Position numbers and translations under genes: made by a program
DNA from: Phosphoribacter sp037046615
GTDB lineage: Bacteria; Actinomycetota; Actinomycetes; Actinomycetales; Dermatophilaceae
Assembly (NCBI GenBank): GCA_037046615.1
Contig: JBAOHD010000014.1
Coordinates: 162,247-226,246, forward strand
DNA length: 64,000 nt
Reading direction: 5' to 3'
Notes under the pieces: model-generated
The model's input: the letters and a program-made list of their open reading frames with translations, nothing else
What the model was told of the DNA's origin: nothing
Databases searched by the model: none
Shown: piece after piece, positions 40,562 to 49,896 of the stretch
Layout: each line of letters starts with the position of its first letter
How positions within the stretch are numbered: position 1 is the stretch's first letter

Positions 40562-40939
40562 GGGTGGTTGCGCCTCGGCACTGCCTTTCACGGAGCTGAC
40601 GAGGGCGGCGATGATGACCAGCGAGAGCACCGCGCAGATGAGCGGCTGACCTGAGGCCCACAAGCTGTAGGCGACGGGCATGAGCAGGACGTGCCACACG
40701 ATCGTCGGAGTCCGTGGCCAGTCGGAGGTCCCGAGCCAGAGTTTGGCCAGGACCAGCGACCCTGCGGCGAAGAGCAGGACGAGCAGCGACTCGGTCAACA
40801 CCCGCATGCCGTCCTCGCCGGTGCCCTCTTTCCATCGCCATTCGAGCAATCCGAGGAGGGCGAAGAGGGTCATGAAGAGCCCTTGAATCCCCATGATCGC
40901 CGCGACGACACGGCGCGACGTGCGCACGGCCGCGTTCAC
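40547..40939 (-). CDS. Small four-helix membrane protein, unknown function
   Basis: 130 residues with four hydrophobic segments: VVAAIMGIQGLFMTLFALLG, LTESLLVLLFAAGSLVLAKL, TIVWHVLLMPVAYSLWAS and PLICAVLSLVIIAALV. Short polar loops and an Ala/Glu/Pro tail complete it. No family motif is recognised; such proteins are common unnamed actinobacterial membrane proteins. It converges on the GDSL gene with a 15-base overlap. Confidence 0.65.
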   Translation of the reverse strand: MNAAVRTSRRVVAAIMGIQGLFMTLFALLGLLEWRWKEGTGEDGMRVLTESLLVLLFAAGSLVLAKLWLGTSDWPRTPTIVWHVLLMPVAYSLWASGQPLICAVLSLVIIAALVSSVKGSAEAQPPSAEA

Positions 40940-41368
40940 AGCGCCACCCAGTCGCCGACGAAGAAGTTGAGAATGCGATCAGTTGAGGGCCAGGTCACGG
41001 TCGCTAAGCCTACGCTTCTGCGTCGAAACGTCGTATTCTGCAGGGCGGACCTTGGCAGACCAAGGTTGACTTGGACCGCCTTGTGCGGCCGAACTCATCG
41101 GTGAGTTCGGGAACAATCGTGATGCATCTCCCGTTGCCGGGGTGTGGCCACCTACGCCACAATGACACGGCTGGCCTCTCGACGACGTGAAGCCACTGTG
41201 TCAACACAGGCTCTGGGTTTCTGCATCGGGGGGTTGGGTTCGACGATGGAACGTGCACGTCCGCAGTACCGCTATCACGACACGCAGTCAGCTCGGCCTG
41301 CCCCGAGCTTGGCGACCCGACGGGTGGACCCGTCAGATTCACGATCTCTTTCAAGGAGCACGATCCTC
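40940..41368 (+). promoter_or_regulatory. 429-base gene-free region upstream of whiB1
   Basis: No gene is supported here. It holds three symmetric sites: CCGAACTCA-TCGG-TGAGTTCGG at 41089-41110 (perfect 9-base arms), TGTGG-N9-CCACA at 41143-41161, and CTGTGT-CA-ACACAG at 41196-41209. In mycobacteria the long whiB1 leader carries cAMP-receptor (Crp) sites. The symmetric TGTG/CACA pairs here have the wrong spacing for a standard Crp box, so they are only candidate operators. A ribosome site AAGGAG lies at about 41354. Confidence 0.45.
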
Positions 41369-41617
41369 ATGGACTGGCGCGACCGCGCTGCCTGCCTCGA
41401 TGAAGACCCCGAGCTGTTCTTCCCCATCGGGAACACCGGCCCGGCGATTCTTCAGATCGAGGAGGCCAAGGCTGTGTGCCGCCGGTGTGAGGTCATCGAC
41501 ACCTGCCTCAAGTGGGCGCTCGAGTCGGGGCAGGACGCTGGCGTCTGGGGTGGGCTGTCCGAGGATGAGCGCCGGGCCCTCAAGCGCCGCAACGCGCGCG
41601 CTCGTCGCGCCGGCTGA
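41369..41617 (+). CDS. whiB1: WhiB1/WblE-type iron-sulfur transcription factor
   Basis: 82 residues from the ATG at 41369, preceded by AAGGAGCACGATCCTC. The four [4Fe-4S] cysteines are Cys9 (RAACLDEDPELFFP), Cys37 and Cys40 (AKAVCRRCEV) and Cys46 (DTCLKWAL). The DAGVWGGLSEDERR turn and the basic KRRNARARRAG tail bind sigma factor and DNA. The sequence is the WhiB1/WblE type, an essential NO-sensitive regulator that contacts SigA region 4 in mycobacteria. Its neighbour pdtaS is the same as in M. tuberculosis. Confidence 0.95.
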   Translation: MDWRDRAACLDEDPELFFPIGNTGPAILQIEEAKAVCRRCEVIDTCLKWALESGQDAGVWGGLSEDERRALKRRNARARRAG

Positions 41618-41643
41618 CGCTTTCGGCCGTTCGCTCACGCGAC

Positions 41644-41694
41644 CGGCATACTAGACACGTCTCGTCCGCTCGGGCGGGACGTTTCTGTATGCCG
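41644..41694. terminator. Convergent terminator between whiB1 and pdtaS with paired CGGCATAC words
   Basis: CGGCATAC at 41644-41651 is matched by GTATGCCG at 41687-41694. Between them AGACACGTC pairs imperfectly with GACGTTTCT and TCCGC with GCGGGA, giving one long interrupted stem. It sits 26 bases after whiB1 and 14 bases after the pdtaS stop. Confidence 0.75.
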
Positions 41695-41708
41695 CTCGGG
41701 AACCCTGG

Positions 41709-43189
41709 TCAGTGCTCGAGTCGGCGCAGCTGGGCCGTGAGGCGCACGCGGGTGCCCGATGGTGAGTGGGCCGACCACGTGATCTTGCCGCGGAGGTCCT
41801 GGACGAGGGACTGGACGATCTGCGTGCCCAGACCTTGCCCCGGCGCCAGCACTCCCCCGGGCAACCCGACCCCATCGTCGACCACCGTCATGACGAGTTG
41901 ATCGCCGCCCTTGGCCGCTTGCCGACGCCGGGCATCGACCGTGACCGTCCCACCTCTAGCCGCCAGGCCGTGCTCGACGGCATTCTGGACGAGTTCGCTG
42001 ACGATCATCGCCAGCGATGTGGCGTCCTCGGCGCGCACCTGCCCGAACGATCCCGTCCTCGTGACGAGGACCCGCGGTCCGGTCGACACTGAGGTCGGCA
42101 ACAGCCCGCATGGCGACATCGGCCACCTCGTCGAAAGGCACCGTCTCGTCAAGGCCATGGCTGAGGGTCTCGTGGACCAGGGCGATCGTGCCGACGCGGC
42201 GGACCGCCTCGTCGAGCGCCGCCCTCCCCTGGGCGTCAGGCATCCGGCGGGCCTGCAGGCGCAGGAGCGCGGCGACCGATCTGGAGGTTGTTCTTGACCC
42301 GGTGGTGGATCTCGCGGATCGTCGCGTCCTTGGTCATAAGTTCCTGCTCGCGACGGCGCAGCTCGCTGATGTCGCGGACGAGAAGGATCGCGCCGAACCG
42401 CTGCCCGGCCTCGGCCAGCGGGATCGCCCGCATCGAGATGACCGCCCCGGCGTTGGCCACCTCGGTGCGCCACGGCTGCCGGCCGGTCAGCACGAGCGGC
42501 AGGCCCTCGTCGACCAGCGAGGTGTCGCGCAGCACCGACGTGACGAGTTGGGCCAGGACCGCGCCGATGATCTCGCCGAGGTGACCGATCCGGTGCAGCG
42601 CTGAGACGGCATTCGGGCTGGCGTATTCGATGACCCCGTCGACGTCCAGGCGGATCACACCGTCACCGACCCGGGGGGCACCTCGGCGCAGCCCGGTCGG
42701 GGCCGACGAGTGCGGGAACTCGCCTCGGGAGATCATCCGCAGGAGCGCGTCGGCGGTCGCGAGGTAGGTGAGTTCGAGCCGGCTCGGGGTGCGCATCATC
42801 GACAGATTGGTATGCCGGGTGACGACGGCGACGACGCGGCCGGCCCGGACGACAGGAATGGTCTCCTCCCGGACCGGCATGTCCTCGGCCCACTCCGCGT
42901 CACGCTCCCGGAGGATCCGCTGATCGACGAAGGCCTCCTCGAGGAGCTTGGCGCGGCTCGTCGAGGCAGCTCGGCCGACCTGATCGCCGAAGTAGACGGT
43001 CTGGCCGGTCGTCGGGCGGACGTGGGCGACGGCATGCCACCGGTGCGCGGCGACCCTCACCCAGAGGACGAGGTCGGCGAACGAGAGGTCCGAGACAAGC
43101 TGCCAGTCGGAGACGAGCAGCCGCACCCAATCTTCGTCGTGGGGGTCGAGCGCCGCGTGGTCCCGGATGAGTTCAGCGAGCGTCGGCAC
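41709..43189 (-). CDS. pdtaS: Sensor histidine kinase PdtaS (two frameshifts)
   Basis: A cytosolic HisKA_2/HWE-like kinase of about 490 residues. An N-terminal GAF-type domain (VYFGDQVGRAASTSRAKLLE) and a PAS domain (GVIRLDVDGVIEYASPNAV) precede the phosphorylation motif IREIHHRVKNNLQ and its continuation VAALLRLQARRMP. The ATPase domain has IVSELVQNAVEHGL, VDDGVGLPGG and GLGTQIVQSLV. The partner is normally PdtaR, an ANTAR-domain RNA-binding regulator, not encoded here. Indels near 42282 (CAGATCGGTCGCC for CAGACGGTCGCC) and 42080 break the frame. Location beside whiB1 is as in mycobacteria. Confidence 0.9.
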
Positions 43190-46100
43190 GCCCGACAGCG
43201 TAGCTGCCGGGGCGTCGCCGGAGACCAGCTAGCGCGCTCAGCGAGGCGGTGCTCCGAACGAACGCCCGCAAGGTGCGCAACGCCACCGAGAGCGCCGCGA
43301 TGTTGGGGCTCTCAAGACGCAGGATGGCCCGCAACCCAGACCGGGCACGGTCGAGCGCCGCCGAGTTGGCCTTGGCCCACTCGTTGAACCGTGTCTTCGC
43401 GTCGGCCTCGCGGGTGCTCGACGCGAGCACAGCCCGGGTGAGTCCGAGCAGGACGGCATACAGGTCGTCGCGCAGTGCGCCGCGTGCCAGCGAGTCCCAC
43501 CGGTCGTCCCGCGGCAACTGCGACACCCGGAAGAGCATGTCGTCGATGCCGAAGCGTTCGGACGCGTGGTAGTAGACGCGCAGGACGTCCTCGGTCGACT
43601 CGTGGGTGTCGTTGGCGATCTCGATGATGTCGAGCAGCGAGAAGACGTCGAGCAGCGCGGCCGCCCTGGTCGCGAGCTGGGCTCGGGATCCCGGCCTCGG
43701 CGAGCTCGGCGGCCCGGCCTTCGAGCCGGCGACGCTCAGACCCTTGGAGCACGTCGGGCACGATGCGCGGCGTGCTCGCGCGATCGGGCCTTGGAATCGC
43801 GTCGATCTCCGCCTCGACGTCGATGCCGCCCGGCCGCGTCGCGAGCAACCAGCGCACGCCTCGGTCGAGCAGTCGCCGGAACTCGAGGTAGAGCGTCGTC
43901 TGGACCCGGGTCGGCACGACGTTGTCGAGCGCTTCGACCTCGGCCGACGAAGCCGGCGAGGTCGAACACCTCCCGGCAGACGACGATAGGCCCGGGCGAT
44001 CTGCTCGGCCGATGGCGCCCGTCTCCTCGGCCGCGCGGAAGGCGAAGGTGATGCCGCCCCGGTTGACCATCGAGTTGACGACGGCGTTGGTGACGATCTC
44101 CCGACGCAGCGGGTGCTTGTCGAGACCGTCGGCGAACTCGTCCTGGATCCGCGTCGGGAAGTACTCGGCGAGAGTCCGGGTGAACCACGGGTCGTCGGGC
44201 AGGCTCGAGCGCGATGATGTCGGCCTTGAGGTCGAGCTTGGCAGTAGGCGACGAGGACCGCGAACTCCGGCGACGTCAGCCCGCTGGCCGTCCGCTGCGC
44301 CGCGCGGCCAACTCGGCGTCGCTCGGGCAGGATACTCCAGCCCGCGGTCGAGGTCGGCCGCGGTCCTCCAGGTGGTGGATGAGCCGCTGGTGCACCGGCA
44401 GCATCGCGAGCTCCTGCGCCCGGGCGTTGCCGAGCAGGACGTTCTGCTCGTAGTTGTCGCGCAGCACGAGCGCGGCGACCTCGTCGGTCATCGACTCGAG
44501 GAGCGTGTTGCGCTGCTTGAGCGTGAGGTCACCCTCACGGACCGATCGGCCGAGGAGGATCTTGATGTTGACCTCGTGGTCGCTCGTGTCGACGCCGGCC
44601 GAGTTGTCGATGGCGTCGGTGTTGATCCGGACGCCCTTGCGGCGCAGCCTCGATCCGGCCGAGCTGAGTGCACCCGAGGTTGCCGCCCTCGCCGACGACC
44701 TTGACCCGCAGGTCGCCGCCGTTGACCCGGATGCGCATCGTTGGCTCGGTCACCGACCTCGCCGTTGGTCTCTGTCGAGGCCTTGACGTAGGTGCCGATG
44801 CCGCCGTTCCACAGCAGGTCGACCGGTGCTCGGAGGATCGCGTGCATGAGTTCGGCGGGGGTGAGCGCGGTGACGGAGGCCGGCAGGCCGATGACCGCCG
44901 CGAGTTGCGGGCTGACGGGCACCGACTTGGCCGAACGGTCGAAGACCCCACCGCCCTCGGAGATCAGCGAGCGGTCATAGTCGGCCCACGACGACCGTGG
45001 CAGCGCCGCAGAGCCGCTGGCGCTCGACGTAAGAGGTCGCGGCATCGGGATTGGGGTCGGTGAAGATGTGGCGGTGGTCGAAGGCAGCCACCAGGCGAAT
45101 GTGCTCGGACAAGAGCATGCCGTTGCCGAAGACGTCGCCGCTCATGTCACCCACGCCGACGACCGTGAAGTCCTCGGTCTGGGTGTCGAGGCCGAGCTCG
45201 CGGAAGTGACGCTTGACCGACTCCCATGCGCCGCGGGCGGTGATGCCCATGCCCTTGTGGTCATAGCCAGCTGACCCACCCGACGCGAAGGCGTCGTCGA
45301 GCCAGAAGCCGTACGTCTGGGCCATCGCGTTGGCGTAGTCGGAGAAGCTCGCCGTGCCCTTGTCAGCCGCGACGACGAGGTAGGAGTCGTCGGGGTCGTG
45401 CCGGACGACGTTCGAGGGCGGCACGATCGTGTCGCCGACCCGGTTGTCGGTGAGGTCGAGCAAGCCGGAGATGAAGACCTGGTAGGACCCGATCCCCTCG
45501 GCCAGCCAGGCGTCGCGGTCGACGGCTGGGTCGGGCAACTGCTTGGCGAAGAAGCCACCCTTGGAGCCGGTCGGGACGATGACGGCGTTCTTGACCATCT
45601 GGGCCTTGACCAGCCCGAGCACCTCGGTGCGGAAGTCCTCACGCCGGTCGCTCCAGCGCAGGCCACCACGAGCCACCTTGCCGTAGCGCAGGTGGACGCC
45701 TTCGACCCGCGGGCTGTAGACCCAGATCTCGAACATCGGGCGGGGCGCCGGCAAGTCGGGCATCGCCTTGGGGTCGAGCTTGAAGGAGACATACGACTTG
45801 GGCTGGCCAGCGTCGTCCTGCTGGTAGAAGTTGGTCCGCAGGGTGGCCTGGACCACCGACAGCAGGGCGCGGATGATGCGGTCCTGGTCGAGGCTCGTCA
45901 CGCCGTCGAGGGCATCCATGATCTTCGCGGTGACGGCAGCGGTCGCCTCGGCGCGCGCTTCGCTGGCCTCACCGGCATACCGGCTCGGGTCGAAGCGGGT
46001 CTCGAAAAGCTCGACGAGTGCCCGGGCGATGTCGGCGTTGGTCACGAGCGCGGACTCGACGTAGTCCTGAGAGAACTGGGACTGGGTCTGGCGGAGGTAC

Positions 46101-48130
46101 TTCGCGATCGCGCGCAGGATGACGACCTGTCGCCAGTCGAGCCCGGCCTGGAGGACGAGGGCATTGAACCCGTCTGACTCGGCATCGCCCCGCCACACGG
46201 CGGCGAAGGCGTCCTGGAAGAGCATGCGACGGTGTTCGCGCTCGCTGGCCTCGCCCCACATGCCGTCGACCGGAGCGCGCAGCCCGAAGTCATACACGTA
46301 GAGGCCGACGCCGTCGCCGCGTTCGAGCTCGTAGGGCCGCTCGTCCATGACTTCCAGGCCAAGGTGGGTGAAGACCGGCAAGACGGCCGTCAACGACAGC
46401 GCGCCCCGTCGGTAGAGCTTGAAGCGGCGCTCGTCCCGGGGCGTGCCGGGCTGGTGATACATGTTGAGTTCGATCGCGTCGTCGCTGTCCAGAGCTTCCA
46501 TGCGACGGATGTCCGCGACGCCGACTCGCGCTGCGAAGTCCTCCTTGAACGCCTCGGGGAATGCCTTGCCGTAGAGCGAGGTAAGGCGCGCTGCCTCCTC
46601 CTCGCCGTGCTCGGCCCGGGCCGCTTCGACGAGATCCTCGTCCCAGGTGCGGGTGGCGTCGATGACGTCGCGTTCGAGCCCGGTGAGGTCGACCTCGGGG
46701 ATCTTCGTGCCCGCCGGCACCCGCAGGACATAGTGGACCTGCGCCAGGGGCGACTCGGTGACGCGCGTGGTGTGATCCACGCTCTCGGCGTTGAACGCCG
46801 CCCGCAGGACGCTCTCGATGCGCAGCCTGACGCCGGTGTTGAAGCGGTCGCGGGGCAGGAACACGAGCGCCGACATGAACCGCCCGTAGGTGTCACGGCG
46901 GAGGTAGATCTTCGTGCGAATGCGCTCCTGCTGGTGCAGGACCGACTCGGCGATCGCCACGAGCTCGCCGATCGAGGTCTGGAACAGCTCGTCACGGGGG
47001 TAGCTCTCGAGCACCTGGAGCAGGTCCTTGCCCGAGTGGCTGTCGAGCGTGAGGCCGAGGGTCTCCATGACCGCCGTCGCCCGGTCGCTGAGGATCGGGA
47101 TGTTGCGGATCGAGGAGGTGTATGCCGCGGCCGCCAGGAGCCCGAGGAAGCGGTGCTCGCCGGTGACCTCCCCCTGGTCGTCGAAGGTCTTGATGCCGAC
47201 GTAGTCGAGATAGACCGGGCGGTGGACCGTGGCCCTCGAATTGGCCTTGGTCATGATGAGCAGTTCCTTGTCGCGAGCATGCTCCTTGACCTCGGCGCTC
47301 AGCGGCGAATACGGCGAGGACTCGGTGAGGTCATAGCGCAGCAGCCCGAGCCCCGAACCGGTCACGGGGGCCAGGCTCACGTCGGCGCCATCGTCGGTCA
47401 GGGAGTACTGCCGGTAGCCGAGGAAGGTGAAGTGGTCGGCGGCCAACCACGTGAGGAAGCGGACGACCTGGTCCACCTCGTCAGCGGAGATCCCGACGGG
47501 GCTGTGGGCGCGCAAGCCTTCGGCCAGATCGGTGCACCGTGCCCGCATCTTCGGCCAGTCGTCCACGGCGTCACGGACATCACCGAGGACGCCTTGGAGC
47601 TCCGCGGCGATGGACGCACGCTCGGCCGGGTCACCGACCCGGTCGATTTCGATGTGCATCCAGGACTCGCGCGAGATCCCGAAGGTGTGGTCGGCGGCGG
47701 CGTCCTCCTCGGCGTCGAGGACCTCGACGAGCTGGCCAGCAGCATCACGGGCGACGATCAACTGCGGGTGCACCAGCAAATGGATCTCGCGGCCGCGGCG
47801 GGCCAGCGCCATCGCGACGGAGTCGACGAGGAAGGGCATGTCGTCGGTGACGATCTGGACGACGCTGTGGCTGGTGCTCCACCCCTGCGCCTCGACCGTG
47901 GGGTTGTCGACCAGGACGTTGGATGTCCCGACCGGACGGTTTCGCGCGAGGTCCAGGTGGGACAGGGCTGCTCCCAGGAGGTCTTCGGGCATCCGCGCCA
48001 CGAGATCCTCGGTCGCCACGTGGCGGTAGTACCGCGTCAGGAGGGACTCAACTGGAAAGCCGGACTTCTGGGCTAATCCCGCCGCCGTGTGCAAGGCCTG
48101 GGCGCGCGACTGCTCTTCAGACGTGGTCAT
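43173..48130 (-). CDS. gdh: NAD-specific glutamate dehydrogenase, large (GDH-180) type (multiple frameshifts near the 3' end)
   Basis: About 1,650 residues. A start at the ATG 48130 (MTTSEEQSRAQALHT) is preferred; another at 48160 is possible. The N-terminal ACT-like and regulatory region (VQIVTDDMPFLVDSVAMAL, LTWLAADHFTFLGYRQY) is followed by the catalytic core (GGLRWSDRREDFRTEVLGLVK, the catalytic-lysine segment KNAVIVPTGSKGGFFAK, VGVGDMSGDVFGNGML). It deaminates glutamate to 2-oxoglutarate. From about 44990 to 43690 the frame breaks at least six times while family motifs continue (LLWNGGIGTYVKASTETN, NLGCTQLGRIE, LESMTDEVAALVLRDNYEQN). The tail ends at 43173, overlapping the pdtaS start by 17 bases. 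The cluster of indels looks technical. Confidence 0.92.
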
Positions 48131-48278
48131 CGTGTGAAACCTGTATTCCTCGTCAGTCATAGAGGCACCCCGTTGTGCCCCTCGAATGAGCGTATCGGGG
48201 AGTGAGACGTTCCACACAAACCGAAAGTCCCTGCTTCCCGGCATACATCCGGGATACCCCGTCGGGACACTGAGTCGA

Positions 48279-48525
48279 TGTCAGCCGGGATGCGGGCGGA
48301 AGCTCTGGACGGCATCGCGGGCGATGAGCAAAGAGGTCACCGACGAGGCGACGGTGACGGCATTGTGGTGCTCGGCATACCAGAGGCGGGTGACCCCAGT
48401 CAGTCTGCGGCGCGGGCCAGGCCGAGCGAAGCATCAAGGGCATCGGCGATCGACGCGCCGGCGCTCACGGGGCCGAGGTCGAGGATCGACAGCGGGACTC
48501 CGGGGGCGGGGCTCGAGAGGGTCAC
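48279..48525 (-). pseudogene. Remnant of an LLM-class (luciferase-like) flavin oxidoreductase N-terminus
   Basis: From the GTG at 48525 the minus strand reads PLSILDLGPVSAGASIADAL then DASLGLARAAD and a stop. In the next frame it continues TRLWYAEHHN, VASSVTSLLIARDA, and then stops at PHPG. These blocks match the start of bacterial luciferase-like monooxygenases (DLxPVxxGxT, then RYWxAEHHN, then ASxxPxxLI), but there is a frameshift and the remaining 270 or so residues are missing. It is read as a decayed 5' fragment. The 147 bases between it and the gdh start hold no gene. Confidence 0.6.
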
Positions 48526-48555
48526 GAGTCAACGGTATGCCGTCCGCCCACCACT

Positions 48556-48589
48556 GCCCCCCTTGCCGCCTCGCCCCCCTTGCCGCCTC
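48556..48589. repeat. 17-bp tandem duplication
   Basis: GCCCCCCTTGCCGCCTC occurs twice in tandem (48556-48572 and 48573-48589). It abuts the long palindrome at 48605-48704. Confidence 0.88.
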
Positions 48590-48604
48590 GCCCTAGACCG
48601 CAAG

Positions 48605-48704
48605 ATCGCGATCCGTCGGCGCAAAATCGCGATAGTGACACTTGGCTGACGCTGCAACATGCGCCAAGTGCACATATCGCGATCCTGACGAGCCGGATCG
48701 CGAT
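48605..48704. repeat. 100-bp imperfect palindrome with four ATCGCGAT boxes
   Basis: ATCGCGAT lies at 48605, 48626, 48676 and 48697. Each arm has the order ATCGCGATCCG, 10 variable bases, ATCGCGATA, 4 variable bases, CACTTGGC; the right arm is the reverse complement with the same spacing. About 31 of 42 arm positions match, around a 16-base centre. The box spacing (21 bases within each pair) is two helical turns. It is locally A+T-richer than its surroundings. It lies between the luciferase remnant and a small operon, and could be a protein-binding site or a REP/MITE-like element. Confidence 0.85.
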
Positions 48705-48821
48705 ACTTCCGCAAGACGCTGGGGAGTCGTGGCTGCTGCGTCACGCGAGGTCAGCCTGGACGCGAGCGGATGCTGTGGACGGCACTGCGCCCCCGGCCGG
48801 GCGGGCGACTACCGTGCTCGT

Positions 48822-49004
48822 ATGCCGCCCATCCCCCCTCCTGCGGACGCGCCGCTTGCCGCCCTCCGGAGCGTGGCGGAGGCGCTCCGGTCCCAACTGC
48901 TGGAGGCGCAGCCGATGCTGGGGCCACACGACCTGCAGCGCGCCGTTGACGGCTGTCTTGAGGATCTCGCGGCCGCCCTGGGTCGACTGGCCGAGGGCTC
49001 GTGA
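48822..49004 (+). CDS. Small hypothetical protein
   Basis: 60 residues from the ATG at 48822 (MPPIPPPADAPLAALRSVAE), ending LAAALGRLAEGS. Proline-rich at the start, then amphipathic helices. No family is recognised. Its stop overlaps the GTG of the next gene (GTGA), the main evidence that both are real. A GTATGCCG word covers the start codon. Confidence 0.5.
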   Translation: MPPIPPPADAPLAALRSVAEALRSQLLEAQPMLGPHDLQRAVDGCLEDLAAALGRLAEGS

Positions 49005-49348
49005 CGGCCACCGGCACGATTGTCGACGATGCCGACCCGTCGTCGTGCTCGGCTGTCGGCGGATTGCTCCGGTCGGGGGCCGCTGCGCTCGCCGCCCGGG
49101 CAGCGGAGTGTCCCGACTCGGGCGGCCCGGAGGTCGAGCGCATCATCACGCATCTGGACCGTGTGGGGGCGGCCCTGCACGTGCACGCTCAGGAGCTCGC
49201 CGAGCTTGCAACAGCGTGGCACCGCGCGCGCGACGACGAGGCTCGCCACCGGGTCCGCACTGCGGTGGGAAAGGCTCGAGCGGCGCTGCTGCGGACGGTG
49301 ACGGCGACCTCGGGCGAGTTCGCGGAGGTGCACAGGAGCCGGCGCTGA
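49001..49348 (+). CDS. Hypothetical helical protein, coupled to the small upstream gene
   Basis: 115 residues from the GTG at 49001. After a polar start (VTATGTIVDDADPSS) it is nearly all helix: LLRSGAAALAARAAECPDSG, VERIITHLDRVGAALHVHAQ, ELAELATAWHRARDDEARH. The size and helix-turn-helix outline recall WXG100-like or other small secretion-related actinobacterial proteins, but the WXG motif is absent, so no function is claimed. Translational overlap with the 60-residue gene suggests a two-subunit system. Confidence 0.55.
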   Translation: MTATGTIVDDADPSSCSAVGGLLRSGAAALAARAAECPDSGGPEVERIITHLDRVGAALHVHAQELAELATAWHRARDDEARHRVRTAVGKARAALLRTVTATSGEFAEVHRSRR

Positions 49349-49367
49349 GGCGGCTATCTTTGCGCGC

Positions 49368-49869
49368 ATGCTGATTTCCGAGAGCTTCGACTACCCCGAC
49401 CGACGTCGACACCGTCTTCGTCATGATGACCGACGAGGACTTCCACGCGCGCAAGTGCGAGGCGACCCACGCGATCACGCACTCGGAGTCGGTGACCCTG
49501 ACCTCGACCGAGGCCACCGTCGTGACGGTCCGGGAACTCCCGACCGACGGCTTTCCCGATTTCGCGCGCAGCTTCGTCGGCCAGTCGATCCATGTCACCG
49601 AGACGATCATCTACGGCCCTGCCCTCGAGGACGGCACCCGTGTGGGCGACCTCCAGATCACGATGGGCACGGCGCCCATCGGCCTGACCGGGACCGTCAC
49701 GGTGGCAGCGATCGAGGGCGGCACGCGGGTCACTGTCGAGGGCGACCTCAAGGCGCGCGTCCCGTTCATCGGCGGCAAGGTCGAAGAGGCCGCTGCGCCC
49801 TCGGTATTGTCGGGCATCCGCAAGGAGCGCCAGGTCGGCCTCGCCTGGCTGCAGGACGAGTCCGCCTGA
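49368..49869 (+). CDS. DUF2505 family protein (one frameshift)
   Basis: About 166 residues. The start MLISESFDYP at 49368 is joined, after one extra C in TACCCCGACC near 49392, to DVDTVFVMMTDEDFHARKC. The rest (THAITHSESVTLTSTEATVV, FARSFVGQSIHVTETIIYGP, VEGDLKARVPFIGGKVEEA) matches DUF2505, an actinobacterial family with a START/Bet v1-like lipid-binding fold. The function is not established. It follows the two small genes by 19 bases and converges on pruA. Confidence 0.82.
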
Positions 49870-49896
49870 CGTCTCCTCGCGGATGGGATATGCCAG

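Noticed and set aside
41143..41161. Crp site upstream of whiB1
   Set aside because: TGTGG and CCACA are separated by 9 bases instead of the 6 expected for a Crp box.
46232..48076. Long plus-strand open frame opposite gdh
   Set aside because: Composition reflects the complement of GDH codons, with no recognisable domain or ribosome site.
48153..48443. 96-codon minus-strand frame between gdh and the small operon
   Set aside because: Out of frame with the luciferase-family remnant, which gives recognisable blocks in the other two frames.
48605..48704. The repeated ATCGCGAT boxes as a CRISPR array
   Set aside because: Only 8-base boxes in inverted order, no 24-40-base direct repeats, no spacers and no cas genes in the window.
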